Part shown: positions 6,849 to 15,630 of the stretch, one piece after another
Position numbering within the stretch: the first letter of the stretch is position 1
Layout of the letters: the number at the start of each line of letters is the position of its first letter
Source of the DNA: Candidatus Terraquivivens yellowstonensis
GTDB lineage: Archaea > Thermoproteota > Nitrososphaeria_A > Caldarchaeales > Wolframiiraptoraceae
Assembly (NCBI GenBank): GCA_023539445.1
Contig: JAKCEW010000001.1
Coordinates: 1 to 32,049, forward strand
Direction: 5' to 3'
Length of the DNA: 32,049 nt
Notes under the pieces: model-generated
The model's input: the letters and a program-made list of their open reading frames with translations, nothing else
What the model was told of the DNA's origin: nothing
Databases searched by the model: none
Translations under genes and position numbers: made by a program

Positions 6849-8543
6849 ATGGAGTATGAAATTTCCATCAGACTAAAGGGCATAGACGATGCCACACCTA
6901 CATTCAAAGATGTGACCTCCGCGATAATCGAGATGCGGAAGGGTAATGATGTTGCTAGACAGTCATTTAATGAGCTCTACAAAGAAGTCCGTGAGCAGCA
7001 AAAGATCATCCGTGTTCTGAAAGAGGAGGCAAGCGGTGCTGGTCTGACCTTTGAAGTTTTCAAAGATACGCTCAACAAATTCGGCAATGTCATGAGTGGG
7101 GTTAATAGCATCATGACGCGATGGAATCTCTTGCAAACACGACTGAACACTGCCCAAATAGCTCTCAATCAAGCACAAAGGGATTACAACGAAGCTGTTG
7201 AAAGGTTTGGACCAAATAGCGAGCAGGCAAGAAAAGCACTCGAAAGGTTGCATGAAGCACAAAAAAAGATGAACCAAACACAAATCGAGACCATCTTTCA
7301 AATGACCGCACTCGGCATAAATGCTATAACCCTAGTGCCAAAATTCATGGAACTGTATAAATCGCTTAGTGCCCTCATAGCCGTCAAGAAAATCGCAGCG
7401 GCAACATCGGCACAACTTGCTGCTGCTCAGACTGCATCAGCGGCAGCAGGTGCTGCTTCAGTACCCGGCCATCTTGCAGCTGCCGGAGGGATAACTGCAG
7501 TAGGTACAGCCGCAGCCGCGGCGTCGAAGCCTCTTGCAATTTTCAAAGCTCTTCTTGGTCCTCCGGGCTGGGCTTTGTTAGCAGGTGCGGCCGTGGCTGT
7601 GACGGCATTCTTCGCTACAGTAGGTTCTCAATCAGTTGCCGCGGAAAGAAGTTTAACATCATTCCAAAGCACAACAACTGGGACTTTCACAGCAGTTGCA
7701 TCAGAGGCTGAGATTATGGCCAGCTCGGTCTCCACATCTTTCGAGAAGATGGGACAGACACTAAAAATTTCGGGTCAGGAGTTTGCAAGCTATGCCGACT
7801 ACATTTCTGATATTACCTACAAAGCCCTGAAGAGAATCGAAGAAATCAATGCACAAATGCAATACGAGTACGAGAGGAGCATTCCTTGGTATGCGGGCAG
7901 ATACGGCGCGGAGGCGCAACTCATGCGTGAGGGACGTTGGAATGAGTTGGCGAGTATGCAAAGGGCGGGTAGCACTGGCGGATGGGGTTTCAACGTTGAG
8001 GAGCTCAGGCGTTACGGCACACCCATACCGATTGAGTGGTATTCGTCGCTCGCATCGCTCAGGCAATACTTCTACGGAAAGACGGAGATCACCTATGAGG
8101 AGATGCTCAAATCAAGCCCCGGCGCGCTCCAAGCGCAAATCGATTACATCAAATACTTTATCAGGACTCAAGAGAAGACTTTAGCCGCGAAGTATATTCC
8201 AGCATATCGCGAAGAGCTGGAAAAGCTAGAGCGGGCGTTGAGCGAGGTCACCAGAAGGCTTGAGGAGGAGCAGAGGAGGCGCGAGGCGGAGAGACAATAC
8301 AAGCGCCAGCTTGAGGAGTGGGTTGAGAGGAAAGAGTGGATGCGCGTGTTGGGCATACTGCCTGCCGTAGCATTACCAACAACACCAAAGGATTGGATTG
8401 AGCTTGCCAAAAAATACTCGGGCATCCAGCCTCCCAGCACGACTATAGTGATAAACAACCTCGAGGTGAAGGCCGATGACCCAAAGAAATTCCTCGATAA
8501 GCTGACGGAAATCGCGTCTTTGCGGGGTGAGGCTCCTGCATGA
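6849..8543 (+). CDS. Tail tape measure protein
   Basis: The protein (564 aa from ATG 6849; TTG 6843 is an alternative) sets tail length and is threaded through the tube. It starts with a beta strand typical of tape measures (MEYEISIRLKGIDDATPTF). Long amphipathic helix follows (about 30-150), then an Ala-rich hydrophobic segment with probable membrane helices (175-262, including 'GPPGWALLAGAAVAVTAFFA'). The C-terminal part is charged coiled coil (about 430-490). It is the longest helical protein of the block and follows the chaperones. Its moderate length predicts a fairly short siphovirus-like tail, roughly 80-90 nm if 0.15 nm per residue applies. Confidence 0.85.
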   Translation: MEYEISIRLKGIDDATPTFKDVTSAIIEMRKGNDVARQSFNELYKEVREQQKIIRVLKEEASGAGLTFEVFKDTLNKFGNVMSGVNSIMTRWNLLQTRLNTAQIALNQAQRDYNEAVERFGPNSEQARKALERLHEAQKKMNQTQIETIFQMTALGINAITLVPKFMELYKSLSALIAVKKIAAATSAQLAAAQTASAAAGAASVPGHLAAAGGITAVGTAAAAASKPLAIFKALLGPPGWALLAGAAVAVTAFFATVGSQSVAAERSLTSFQSTTTGTFTAVASEAEIMASSVSTSFEKMGQTLKISGQEFASYADYISDITYKALKRIEEINAQMQYEYERSIPWYAGRYGAEAQLMREGRWNELASMQRAGSTGGWGFNVEELRRYGTPIPIEWYSSLASLRQYFYGKTEITYEEMLKSSPGALQAQIDYIKYFIRTQEKTLAAKYIPAYREELEKLERALSEVTRRLEEEQRRREAERQYKRQLEEWVERKEWMRVLGILPAVALPTTPKDWIELAKKYSGIQPPSTTIVINNLEVKADDPKKFLDKLTEIASLRGEAPA

Positions 8544-10840
8544 GCTTCCCCTCGCTCTTGCTGAGGATTAAAAAAGCGGATGGATCGTGGCAAGATGTTT
8601 CTTTTGGTATCGCAAATACCGAGCTTCAGTTGAAATGGGGGAGGGAGGCGGAAGAGCTGAGTTTCTCACTGAGTGCCGAGGGTAATGAAGCAATCATACC
8701 GCTTTTTCAGACGGGCAGGGATGTGGAGCTTTACATCAATAACGTTCTGAAATTCGCTGGTTTTATAATCGAATACAGGCCGAGCGTCGAGCTAAATGCT
8801 CGGAAGATAGCCTGCAAGGCCGTAAGCTATCTCATGCTGCTGGACAGGGTCGAGGTGAACGAACAGTATGCGCCGACCGAAGTATCCCAAATTATCAAGG
8901 GTATTGCCGAGAGCGCGGGGCTTTTAACCTCGGGCATCGAGCCGACGGGCCTTATCCTTTCGCCGAATTTCAGACACCAGAGTGGCCTAAAAGCGTGCTT
9001 GGAATTGGCGGAGAAGGCTGGATGCATCATCAGAACAACACCTGAAAAGGTTTTGTTGTTCAAGCCCCGGGGATTCGGCAATAATATTATAACAAATCCG
9101 TCATTCGAAGTCGATGCCGGCTGGACGTTAAAGCAGTATGTCGGCTCTCCCTCGGTCGCTTATGATACTTACGATGCTCGTTCAGGTAACAGTTGCATAA
9201 AGATTGATTGTATTAATGCGGGAGACGTTGGTGGAGTTGAGCAAGTAATAAACGTCGAAGCGGGAAAGCGCTACAGGTTCTCGGTATGGATGAAAGGGAC
9301 GAATACGGGCAGGCTTTCGGTCACATGGCTTGCCTCAGACGGCTCCGAGATTTCTACGGATTTGCAAGATTTGGCGCTAACGTCAGAATACAGAGAAATA
9401 GTTGTTAATGCCGTCGCACCACCGAGTGCGGCTCAGGCAAGGGTTTCCGCCATATGTTTAGGCCAAGGCGTCGGGCGGATCGATGACATGTATGCCGTGA
9501 AGGTTCATGAGTTGCTCGACACGAAAAACATAATCAAAGCATCAAAGAGCGAGAAGGATTACCTCAGACGTAATAAAATCATAGTTGTTGGCGGGTGGGA
9601 CGAGAACGGCCAAAGGATTGAGGCGGTGGCGCAGGAGGGCGCGGGCGACAGACCCCTGACAATCTACGATTTGACGATAACGAGCGCCCAGGATGCCGAG
9701 AGAATCGCGAGGCAGAAGCTTGAGCAGCTAAAGGTCACGCCCGTTATGCTTGATATCTTGGCCGATGGTGATGCGGGATTCGAGGCTGGCGATTACGCGT
9801 ATGTAGAAATCGGATGGCTCGGCATCGACGGTTATTACCTTATTGAAAGCGTTGAGCATGATTTTTCGGGTAGGATTTTTCTGAGCAGACTTTCGCTCGT
9901 GAACCCTGAGTATGTTCACAAGGATTATCTCGAGAGTCTGGCCGATACGCTGAGCAAAACCAAGCGAATCGAGCTGCCCACACCATCAGCCGAAAAGGAA
10001 AAAACGCCCGCATCAACGACGGTTTACAGACTCATAAATTACCCGCCCCTTGAGTTGGAGAATGCGCAAAACATTATGCTGGACTCGAACGGCTATGCAA
10101 CGCTATCCTCTGGTGCCACATTCGGCAGTTTCGAGATATTGTGCACGCCTGTCGCCATACTGTTCAGGCGATGGCTCAGGGTAGGAGCCGATTTTGATGA
10201 GCGAGAGGGCGATGTGATCGTGAAACTAAAACGCATTTCGGATGGTTATACCGAGACCATCATGATAGATCCTCCGGGCACTTATGAAATACCGTATCTG
10301 CCCGATGCTCGTGGATTGTGGACGGAGGACAGCTCGGAATGGGATGCTGAGGGTGCCAATTTGAGTGATTTTGATACTAGACTTTTCGGCAATAAGAGTG
10401 TCAAAGCCGTCGCGTCATCCTCGCCTTTCCGTGTGATATACCCAAAAACAAGGGATGCGAGCTGGGATCTAAGCGGTTTCAAGGAAATGGTGCTGTGGAT
10501 ATTAGCGAATGCTACATGTATAGCGAGCGTAAGATTGCATACCGATAGCGCCAATTATTTTATGAAAACATTTACGCTCGAGACCGCTAATGCTTGGATA
10601 CCATACACGTTCAAGCTGTCGGAGTTCACACAATCGGGCTCTCCCTCGCTCTCGAATATAAACTACTTCTCGCTCGAGTTCCAGAGTCCCGTGACATGGG
10701 TCGCTATAAATGCTGAATTCGTGTTTGTCAAGTATGGTTATGAGAAAATAGCGCTCGTTTTCGAACTTTCGCGTCCCTCGGCGGACAAACAGAGCCCTGT
10801 AGTAAAAGAGGCGAGGTTTGTATGGGTGGGTGGTGAATAA
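8540..10840 (+). CDS. Tail tip hub protein with inserted and C-terminal beta-sandwich modules
   Basis: The 766-aa protein follows the tape measure by ATGA overlap. Residues 1-180 and 324-475 look like the two halves of a gp27/Tal-type tail hub, for example 'DVELYINNVLKFAGFIIEYR' and later 'YLIESVEHDFSGRIFLSRL'. Between them, residues 181-323 form a self-contained jelly-roll resembling carbohydrate-binding modules ('NPSFEVDAGW', 'GKRYRFSVWMKG'). After a Pro/Lys linker (476-495) a second beta-sandwich spans about 590-735 ('LWTEDSSEWDAEG' to 'WVAINAEFVFVKY'). The hub should close the tail tip and the modules may touch cell-surface glycans; ligand binding is inference. Confidence 0.75.
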   Translation: MSFPSLLLRIKKADGSWQDVSFGIANTELQLKWGREAEELSFSLSAEGNEAIIPLFQTGRDVELYINNVLKFAGFIIEYRPSVELNARKIACKAVSYLMLLDRVEVNEQYAPTEVSQIIKGIAESAGLLTSGIEPTGLILSPNFRHQSGLKACLELAEKAGCIIRTTPEKVLLFKPRGFGNNIITNPSFEVDAGWTLKQYVGSPSVAYDTYDARSGNSCIKIDCINAGDVGGVEQVINVEAGKRYRFSVWMKGTNTGRLSVTWLASDGSEISTDLQDLALTSEYREIVVNAVAPPSAAQARVSAICLGQGVGRIDDMYAVKVHELLDTKNIIKASKSEKDYLRRNKIIVVGGWDENGQRIEAVAQEGAGDRPLTIYDLTITSAQDAERIARQKLEQLKVTPVMLDILADGDAGFEAGDYAYVEIGWLGIDGYYLIESVEHDFSGRIFLSRLSLVNPEYVHKDYLESLADTLSKTKRIELPTPSAEKEKTPASTTVYRLINYPPLELENAQNIMLDSNGYATLSSGATFGSFEILCTPVAILFRRWLRVGADFDEREGDVIVKLKRISDGYTETIMIDPPGTYEIPYLPDARGLWTEDSSEWDAEGANLSDFDTRLFGNKSVKAVASSSPFRVIYPKTRDASWDLSGFKEMVLWILANATCIASVRLHTDSANYFMKTFTLETANAWIPYTFKLSEFTQSGSPSLSNINYFSLEFQSPVTWVAINAEFVFVKYGYEKIALVFELSRPSADKQSPVVKEARFVWVGGE

Positions 10841-13306
10841 GTGCCTCAGGAAATAAAGTATTCGAAATTGGAAGGTGAAATGGCGACCTACGTCCTCGGC
10901 AATACTATTCCCGCCGAGGATGAGCAAAAAGTCAGCACATTAAGGCAATCATTTTCGCAATCAATAAGTGAGGGGACGGTTATCCAGCAGGCCTCGACGG
11001 GTTCGACCTTCGACGTTTACGGGAGCAGATGGGTCGCACAACCAATAATTAATGCCACCTCGAACGTTCTCAAGATAACCAAGGTTGCGTGGTATGGGGT
11101 AAAGGGTGGGACACCACCAGGAGATTTAAGAGCCGAGATCCGCAAAATAAACCCATCGTTAAACGAAATCGCAATCTATACGCTAGGCACGGACACGCGG
11201 CTGGCGCAGTATGAGCCTATTGGCGGAGATTATATGGTGGCGCAGGCGTTCTATGTCCCCGTAAGCACGCGCCTAACAAAGGTTACATTCACAATCTGGA
11301 AACCGACGCAGAATGCGAAGTTGGCGCTCAAAAAGAGGAAGTTGCTCTGGAGGTTTGATAACCTGTTTGATTTAACGTGGACTGTACCGTCGGCCAGCGA
11401 TAACATACCGGCCACCTCTGGAACTTATTGGCCGAGAGAGGTGCTGAATATTTCCGATGCCGTTTTTGAGGTAGAGTTGAGCGCAATATACAACTATTCG
11501 GGAACGTATATAATATTTGGTACGAGGGCGAGCGATACAAATAATGCATACGGTTTTTATGCAGGATATTCCTCTACGGCAAAGTTTTATAAAAAAATTG
11601 GTGGTGCGGAAACGGTATTAATAAGCTACCCCACTCTCTCAGGTAACGCGGTTTATCTTACACGAATCAGGCAGGTCGGTAGCCTTCATCAAGTATATTT
11701 TGCGCACACAAATGACGTTAGGGAGGTTACAGATTCAGCGCGCTCATCTGGCTCGGTATTTGTAACAATAGGTGTTAATGCCGCATACCCTAAGGCGGAT
11801 AACATTCGAATATATGAGTCCGATGCAAATTACATTATCATTTACGGGCTATCGCCCGACAACTATGTGGAGCTCCTCGATAATACCAACGCGGTCATAG
11901 CGACAGCTACGGCCGATAGTCAGGGCATCGCAAAGATATACGTATTCAACTTACCGAAAAACACACCATTCCGCGGCATGAAAGTATATACCGATTCCTC
12001 AAAGAGGACGACGCTATACTCAACAGGCTCATCCGAAGTAATATACGACAACATCTTTTCAGGGGACGAATTCGAATACCAAAGCTCGCCGAGCTACACT
12101 ATTCAGGACTTGGAGGTTTTGCTTGTCGAATGTAATGATGATAGAAGTCCGAATTTAAATAAAGTTATAACTACGCGAACAGTATCGGCATCGAGTATAG
12201 GAACATCGCCGGCAACCGTAACTATCAGTTTCTCTCCAGATTATCCGGCCTTAACAGGCGGCAAGTATTATGCAATCGTCCTGAGGCAGAAAGGTGGCGG
12301 CACGACCTTTACGCCCTATGCCGTTAGACTCAGGGAAACGCACCGTCAAAGAGAGCCGACGTATTACCCGTTTTTCCGCTCTGTTGATGGAGGGTCGACG
12401 TGGAAGCGACAGGGCGGCATATTTTGTATTGAAGGGAGCATATACATGATGGCATTAGCGCCGAGCCTTTACCCCGATGCTGTCCTTGCCTCGGCATCAT
12501 GGACGGCTTCAGAAATTGGCACATCAGCCGCTTGGTATGAAAAAGCCCTTGATACGCCCGTGTATCTCGCGCCGGGGGATGCTGTAGTACTATTAATTTA
12601 TCAGTCTGGAGGCCTAGGCAGTAGCAGCAACTATTACAGGGTTAATTATGCCACATGGACGGATAATAACACGAGCGCAAACGACCTATACGGTCCGCTT
12701 AACAAAGATTATTGGAAATGCTATCTTTTCGCATTCTTGTCGAGCACGGATGGAGGTGTTACATGGAGCGCAACAACCAACGGAGACCTGAGCTTCCAGA
12801 TAAAGGGCTATACGGCCGTGCCTCTATTCTCAACAAATCTCGTCCTTGACGAAAAAATCAAGCGCGTTAGAACGACGGTAACTGCTAGGGTTCTCAGCGG
12901 CAACACGATATATTTCCTCACGAAGGTTGGCGGTTCTCAGGTAAAGGAATCATCAACGACTGCCATGTTTTTAACGGACGTCATTGCATTCCCAGAAAGC
13001 GAGGCAATACCCGATACGGGTACTGTTACGCTAACGATTTATGTCATGGGGACGGGAGAGGTATGGGAAATCAGGACGCAACGTTTTGTCTGCAATGAGA
13101 AAAAGACAATAACGCCGAAAGACTTGGGCTTTGCGGAGCTATATCTTCTCAAGGCAGAGATCCCGACGGGCGGAAGCATCAGAATCAACGAAAAAACCGA
13201 ACTGGGAGGGGGGACGCATTCGTTCTCGGAGTTCAATTATCCCGTTAAGAAGGTGGAAATAATCAACACAAATACGGCAACCCTGCACTTTTTAGGGGTG
13301 AAGTGA
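10841..13306 (+). CDS. Receptor-binding / tail fibre protein with lectin-like domain
   Basis: The 821-aa protein starts at GTG 10841, directly after the hub stop. It is almost entirely strand-forming and rich in Ser, Thr, Tyr and Asn, as tail fibres are. About residues 170-330 read like a concanavalin-type lectin ('FEVELSAIYNYSGTYIIFG', 'RIRQVGSLHQVYFA'). Two later segments repeat one scheme: a 'SxxxIGTSxA' strand, then 'G-x-x-YYAIVL' or 'PGDAVVLLIYQSGG', then 'S(V/T)DGGSTW' or 'STDGGVTW' (about 450-535 and 550-650). These look like tandem beta-sandwich modules. Host-surface recognition is the likely role, from position and composition. Confidence 0.65.
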   Translation: MPQEIKYSKLEGEMATYVLGNTIPAEDEQKVSTLRQSFSQSISEGTVIQQASTGSTFDVYGSRWVAQPIINATSNVLKITKVAWYGVKGGTPPGDLRAEIRKINPSLNEIAIYTLGTDTRLAQYEPIGGDYMVAQAFYVPVSTRLTKVTFTIWKPTQNAKLALKKRKLLWRFDNLFDLTWTVPSASDNIPATSGTYWPREVLNISDAVFEVELSAIYNYSGTYIIFGTRASDTNNAYGFYAGYSSTAKFYKKIGGAETVLISYPTLSGNAVYLTRIRQVGSLHQVYFAHTNDVREVTDSARSSGSVFVTIGVNAAYPKADNIRIYESDANYIIIYGLSPDNYVELLDNTNAVIATATADSQGIAKIYVFNLPKNTPFRGMKVYTDSSKRTTLYSTGSSEVIYDNIFSGDEFEYQSSPSYTIQDLEVLLVECNDDRSPNLNKVITTRTVSASSIGTSPATVTISFSPDYPALTGGKYYAIVLRQKGGGTTFTPYAVRLRETHRQREPTYYPFFRSVDGGSTWKRQGGIFCIEGSIYMMALAPSLYPDAVLASASWTASEIGTSAAWYEKALDTPVYLAPGDAVVLLIYQSGGLGSSSNYYRVNYATWTDNNTSANDLYGPLNKDYWKCYLFAFLSSTDGGVTWSATTNGDLSFQIKGYTAVPLFSTNLVLDEKIKRVRTTVTARVLSGNTIYFLTKVGGSQVKESSTTAMFLTDVIAFPESEAIPDTGTVTLTIYVMGTGEVWEIRTQRFVCNEKKTITPKDLGFAELYLLKAEIPTGGSIRINEKTELGGGTHSFSEFNYPVKKVEIINTNTATLHFLGVK

Positions 13307-13678
13307 ATGAGGAAAAGGATCACGATTTTAGAGTTTAGTGAAGAACAATTAATCGATGCCGGCTTTGATATCGAGGCGTTATACCGCAACCTCGGCTTAT
13401 CACGCAGCAGCTCAATAACCCTGCATGCTGACGGCAGGTTAATCTTGAGCATAAGTGAAGATGACCTCTCAAAGGTTGATGCGGTAAAGGGCATGCTGGG
13501 CCAGCCAAAAAGCGAGAAGACCGTCGTGATCCGAAAACCAGAACCCCCGCCTCCGCAACCGTCGACCGAAATAACAGCAACATCCTCGGAAATTGAGTGT
13601 CCGTTTTGCCGTGCAAAGCTCAGGCTGAAAATGGAGAAGGCGGTACAAGATGGTATTGCTGAGAGTTCGCTCACCTGA
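13307..13678 (+). CDS. Small viral protein with C-terminal CxxC knuckle
   Basis: The 123-aa protein has a compact alpha/beta N-terminal part ('ITILEFSEEQLIDAGFDIEA'), a proline-rich linker (about 77-88, 'PEPPPPQPST') and a single zinc-knuckle-like half, 'IECPFCRAKLRLKM' (C98, C101). One CxxC alone would need a second pair from another subunit to hold zinc. The ATG follows the fibre-protein stop directly. The gene overlaps the ABC-ATPase gene by 29 bases, so the two are probably co-translated. I do not recognise the family. Confidence 0.6.
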   Translation: MRKRITILEFSEEQLIDAGFDIEALYRNLGLSRSSSITLHADGRLILSISEDDLSKVDAVKGMLGQPKSEKTVVIRKPEPPPPQPSTEITATSSEIECPFCRAKLRLKMEKAVQDGIAESSLT

Positions 13679-15125
13679 GATTAAGCCACTAATAAGTTTA
13701 AAAATCGATAAGAGCTTCAAGACCGTCTCTAAGGTAACGAAAAGGACGGTTCAGGTGGGCGAGGCATTCGGTATAGGTGTGGATGAGGAGAAGGTATTCC
13801 CTGTTTTCAAGGACTTCATGGTCGAGATTAACCCGGGCGATATCGTTTACGTAACAGGCGAGAGCGGCGGAGGGAAGAGCGTCCTCCTGAATGAGCTCGC
13901 CAAGCTGCTCTCGAAGTATAGCGAGTTCAGGCCAATAGTGACGGATAAAACCATGCAGATAGACCCGAACGAGATATTGATACATGGTGTGGGGAAGGAT
14001 ACGGCTGAAGCTATAGAGATTTTAAGCTTCGTAGGTCTCGGCGAGGCTTTTCTTTTCCTCAGGCGTTACAAAGAACTGAGCGACGGGCAAAAATATCGAT
14101 ACCGGTTGGCGAAGGCATTTTGGACGGGTGCGAGAACGCTCATTTTTGACGAATTTTGTGCGACATTGGACAGAACGACGGCGAAAGTTGTTGCATATCT
14201 CGCCCAGAAATTCTGCAGGAAGAGAGGAATTACGCTAATAGTCGCAACAACACATATAGACCTGCTCGAGGATTTGAACCCGAATGTTTACATCAATAAG
14301 AAATTCGGGACGGATGTCGATGTCAAATACTTCAAACCGGAGCCTAGGCCGTGTAGCGTCCTTAGGGATTTGAAGATATCAAGGGGGACATACGAAGATT
14401 ACAAGAAGCTCGCGCTGTTTCATTATAAGGGCTCTCATCCTGTAGGAATTACGGACATTTTCAAGGCGGAAATTGGGAATGAGGTCGTGGGCATCATAGT
14501 GTATGTTCTCACGTATCTCAATTTGAGGCCAAGGCACGTGGCGCTACCGCACCTCCTTGAAATATGTCGGAAAGAGGGGTACAAGGCATTGGCAGAATAC
14601 ATTAACAAAAACTTCAGGAGGATTGCGAGGGTGGTCGTCGCCCCGAAATACAGGGGCATAGGCTTGGGCGTCAGACTCGTGAAGGAGACCATGCCTCTGG
14701 TCGGCGTGCCTTATGTTGAGACGCTGGCCGTCATGGCCAAGTATAACCCGTTTTTCGAGCACGCAGGCATGAAAGAGGTGGAATACGAGCGGAAATATGA
14801 TGAACGGCAGCAAAAGGTCTTGGAAATCTTGGAAAGCATGGGACTTGATGTTGAACTTTCGAAGAGTAAAAAGAGAAATCTGGAATGGCTCAGGACATTG
14901 AATAAAAAGCAGGTCAAAAAGGTTGCAAATATTCTCAAGCAGCTCTTGGCTGGGAAATTCACGAGTCCGAGTATAGAGAAAAAACTGAAAGAGGAGAAAT
15001 ATACGCTAGAGGATTTGGCGGAGGCGATTACGTTGTTCAGGGCAAAGCCAAAATATTATATATGGAAAAATCCGAGCTTTGCCGAGTTTCCTGAACCCCT
15101 TGCACAAGAGGTGCTGAACGCATGA
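13650..15125 (+). CDS. ABC-type ATPase fused to GNAT acetyltransferase-like domain (COG2401-like)
   Basis: The 491-aa protein has a complete soluble ABC ATPase in its first half: Walker A GESGGGKS (70-77), signature LSDGQ (143-147), Walker B TLIFDE (163-168) and H-loop His at about 202 (ATTHID). The second half (about 244-380) looks like a GNAT fold, with the acetyl-CoA loop 'YRGIGLGVRL' (334-343) after strand 'RIARVVVAP'. The C-terminal 110 residues are helical. This combination matches the family described as ABC-type ATPase fused to a predicted acetyltransferase; its substrate is unknown. No membrane segment exists, so it is not a transporter on its own. It lies inside the viral operon with overlaps at both ends. 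Confidence 0.8.
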   Translation: MVLLRVRSPEIKPLISLKIDKSFKTVSKVTKRTVQVGEAFGIGVDEEKVFPVFKDFMVEINPGDIVYVTGESGGGKSVLLNELAKLLSKYSEFRPIVTDKTMQIDPNEILIHGVGKDTAEAIEILSFVGLGEAFLFLRRYKELSDGQKYRYRLAKAFWTGARTLIFDEFCATLDRTTAKVVAYLAQKFCRKRGITLIVATTHIDLLEDLNPNVYINKKFGTDVDVKYFKPEPRPCSVLRDLKISRGTYEDYKKLALFHYKGSHPVGITDIFKAEIGNEVVGIIVYVLTYLNLRPRHVALPHLLEICRKEGYKALAEYINKNFRRIARVVVAPKYRGIGLGVRLVKETMPLVGVPYVETLAVMAKYNPFFEHAGMKEVEYERKYDERQQKVLEILESMGLDVELSKSKKRNLEWLRTLNKKQVKKVANILKQLLAGKFTSPSIEKKLKEEKYTLEDLAEAITLFRAKPKYYIWKNPSFAEFPEPLAQEVLNA

Positions 15126-15619
15126 AGCTTGCAAAGTTGATATCAATTCTTGTTATCTTAGTTTGTTCAATATACCTCCTGGTGCTCGCTATTTCCAGCA
15201 TACCGAAATGGGAATCCACGGAGCAAACGACACTCACGCCCCAGACCGGGGCATGTTCTGGGAAGGCCCTTTGTATTGTAGGAAAGGTTACGGCGGTAAT
15301 AGACGGTGATACGCTAGAGATCAACGGCATAAGGATAAGGCTCGCACTGGTGAATACACCTGAAAAGAATGAACCAGGTTATGAGGAGGCAAAAGAATTC
15401 ACAAAGAGAGTGTGCGCCGTCGGGATCTCCGCTGTAGCGGACCAAGACGATGGCCAACCGTATGATAAATACGGCAGAGTCGTCGCAAAAGTAATTTGTG
15501 ATGGAGTGAATCTGAATGCAGCATTATTGGAAAACGGACTTGCCAAGATTCTTACTACTTACTGCTCAAAAAGCGAGTTCAAGACGGAGTGGTGGGCGAG
15601 GGCGTACGGTTGTGATTAA
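15122..15619 (+). CDS. Secreted or membrane-anchored thermonuclease (SNase-like)
   Basis: The 165-aa protein has a hydrophobic signal-anchor (residues 5-26), then a staphylococcal-nuclease domain: 'VIDGDTLEINGIRIRLALVN' (59-78), 'TPE' and 'DKYGR'. By alignment with SNase from memory, the catalytic residues are present: R73 (R35), E81 (E43) and R119 (R87). The Ca2+ ligand D40 appears as N78. Six cysteines lie outside the membrane segment (45, 51, 98, 126, 148, 164), suggesting disulfides and an extracellular location. It likely cuts nucleic acid outside the cell. The start overlaps the ABC-ATPase stop by ATGA, so it belongs to the viral operon, of which it is the last gene. Confidence 0.85.
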   Translation: MKLAKLISILVILVCSIYLLVLAISSIPKWESTEQTTLTPQTGACSGKALCIVGKVTAVIDGDTLEINGIRIRLALVNTPEKNEPGYEEAKEFTKRVCAVGISAVADQDDGQPYDKYGRVVAKVICDGVNLNAALLENGLAKILTTYCSKSEFKTEWWARAYGCD

Positions 15620-15630
15620 GCCATCTGGGA

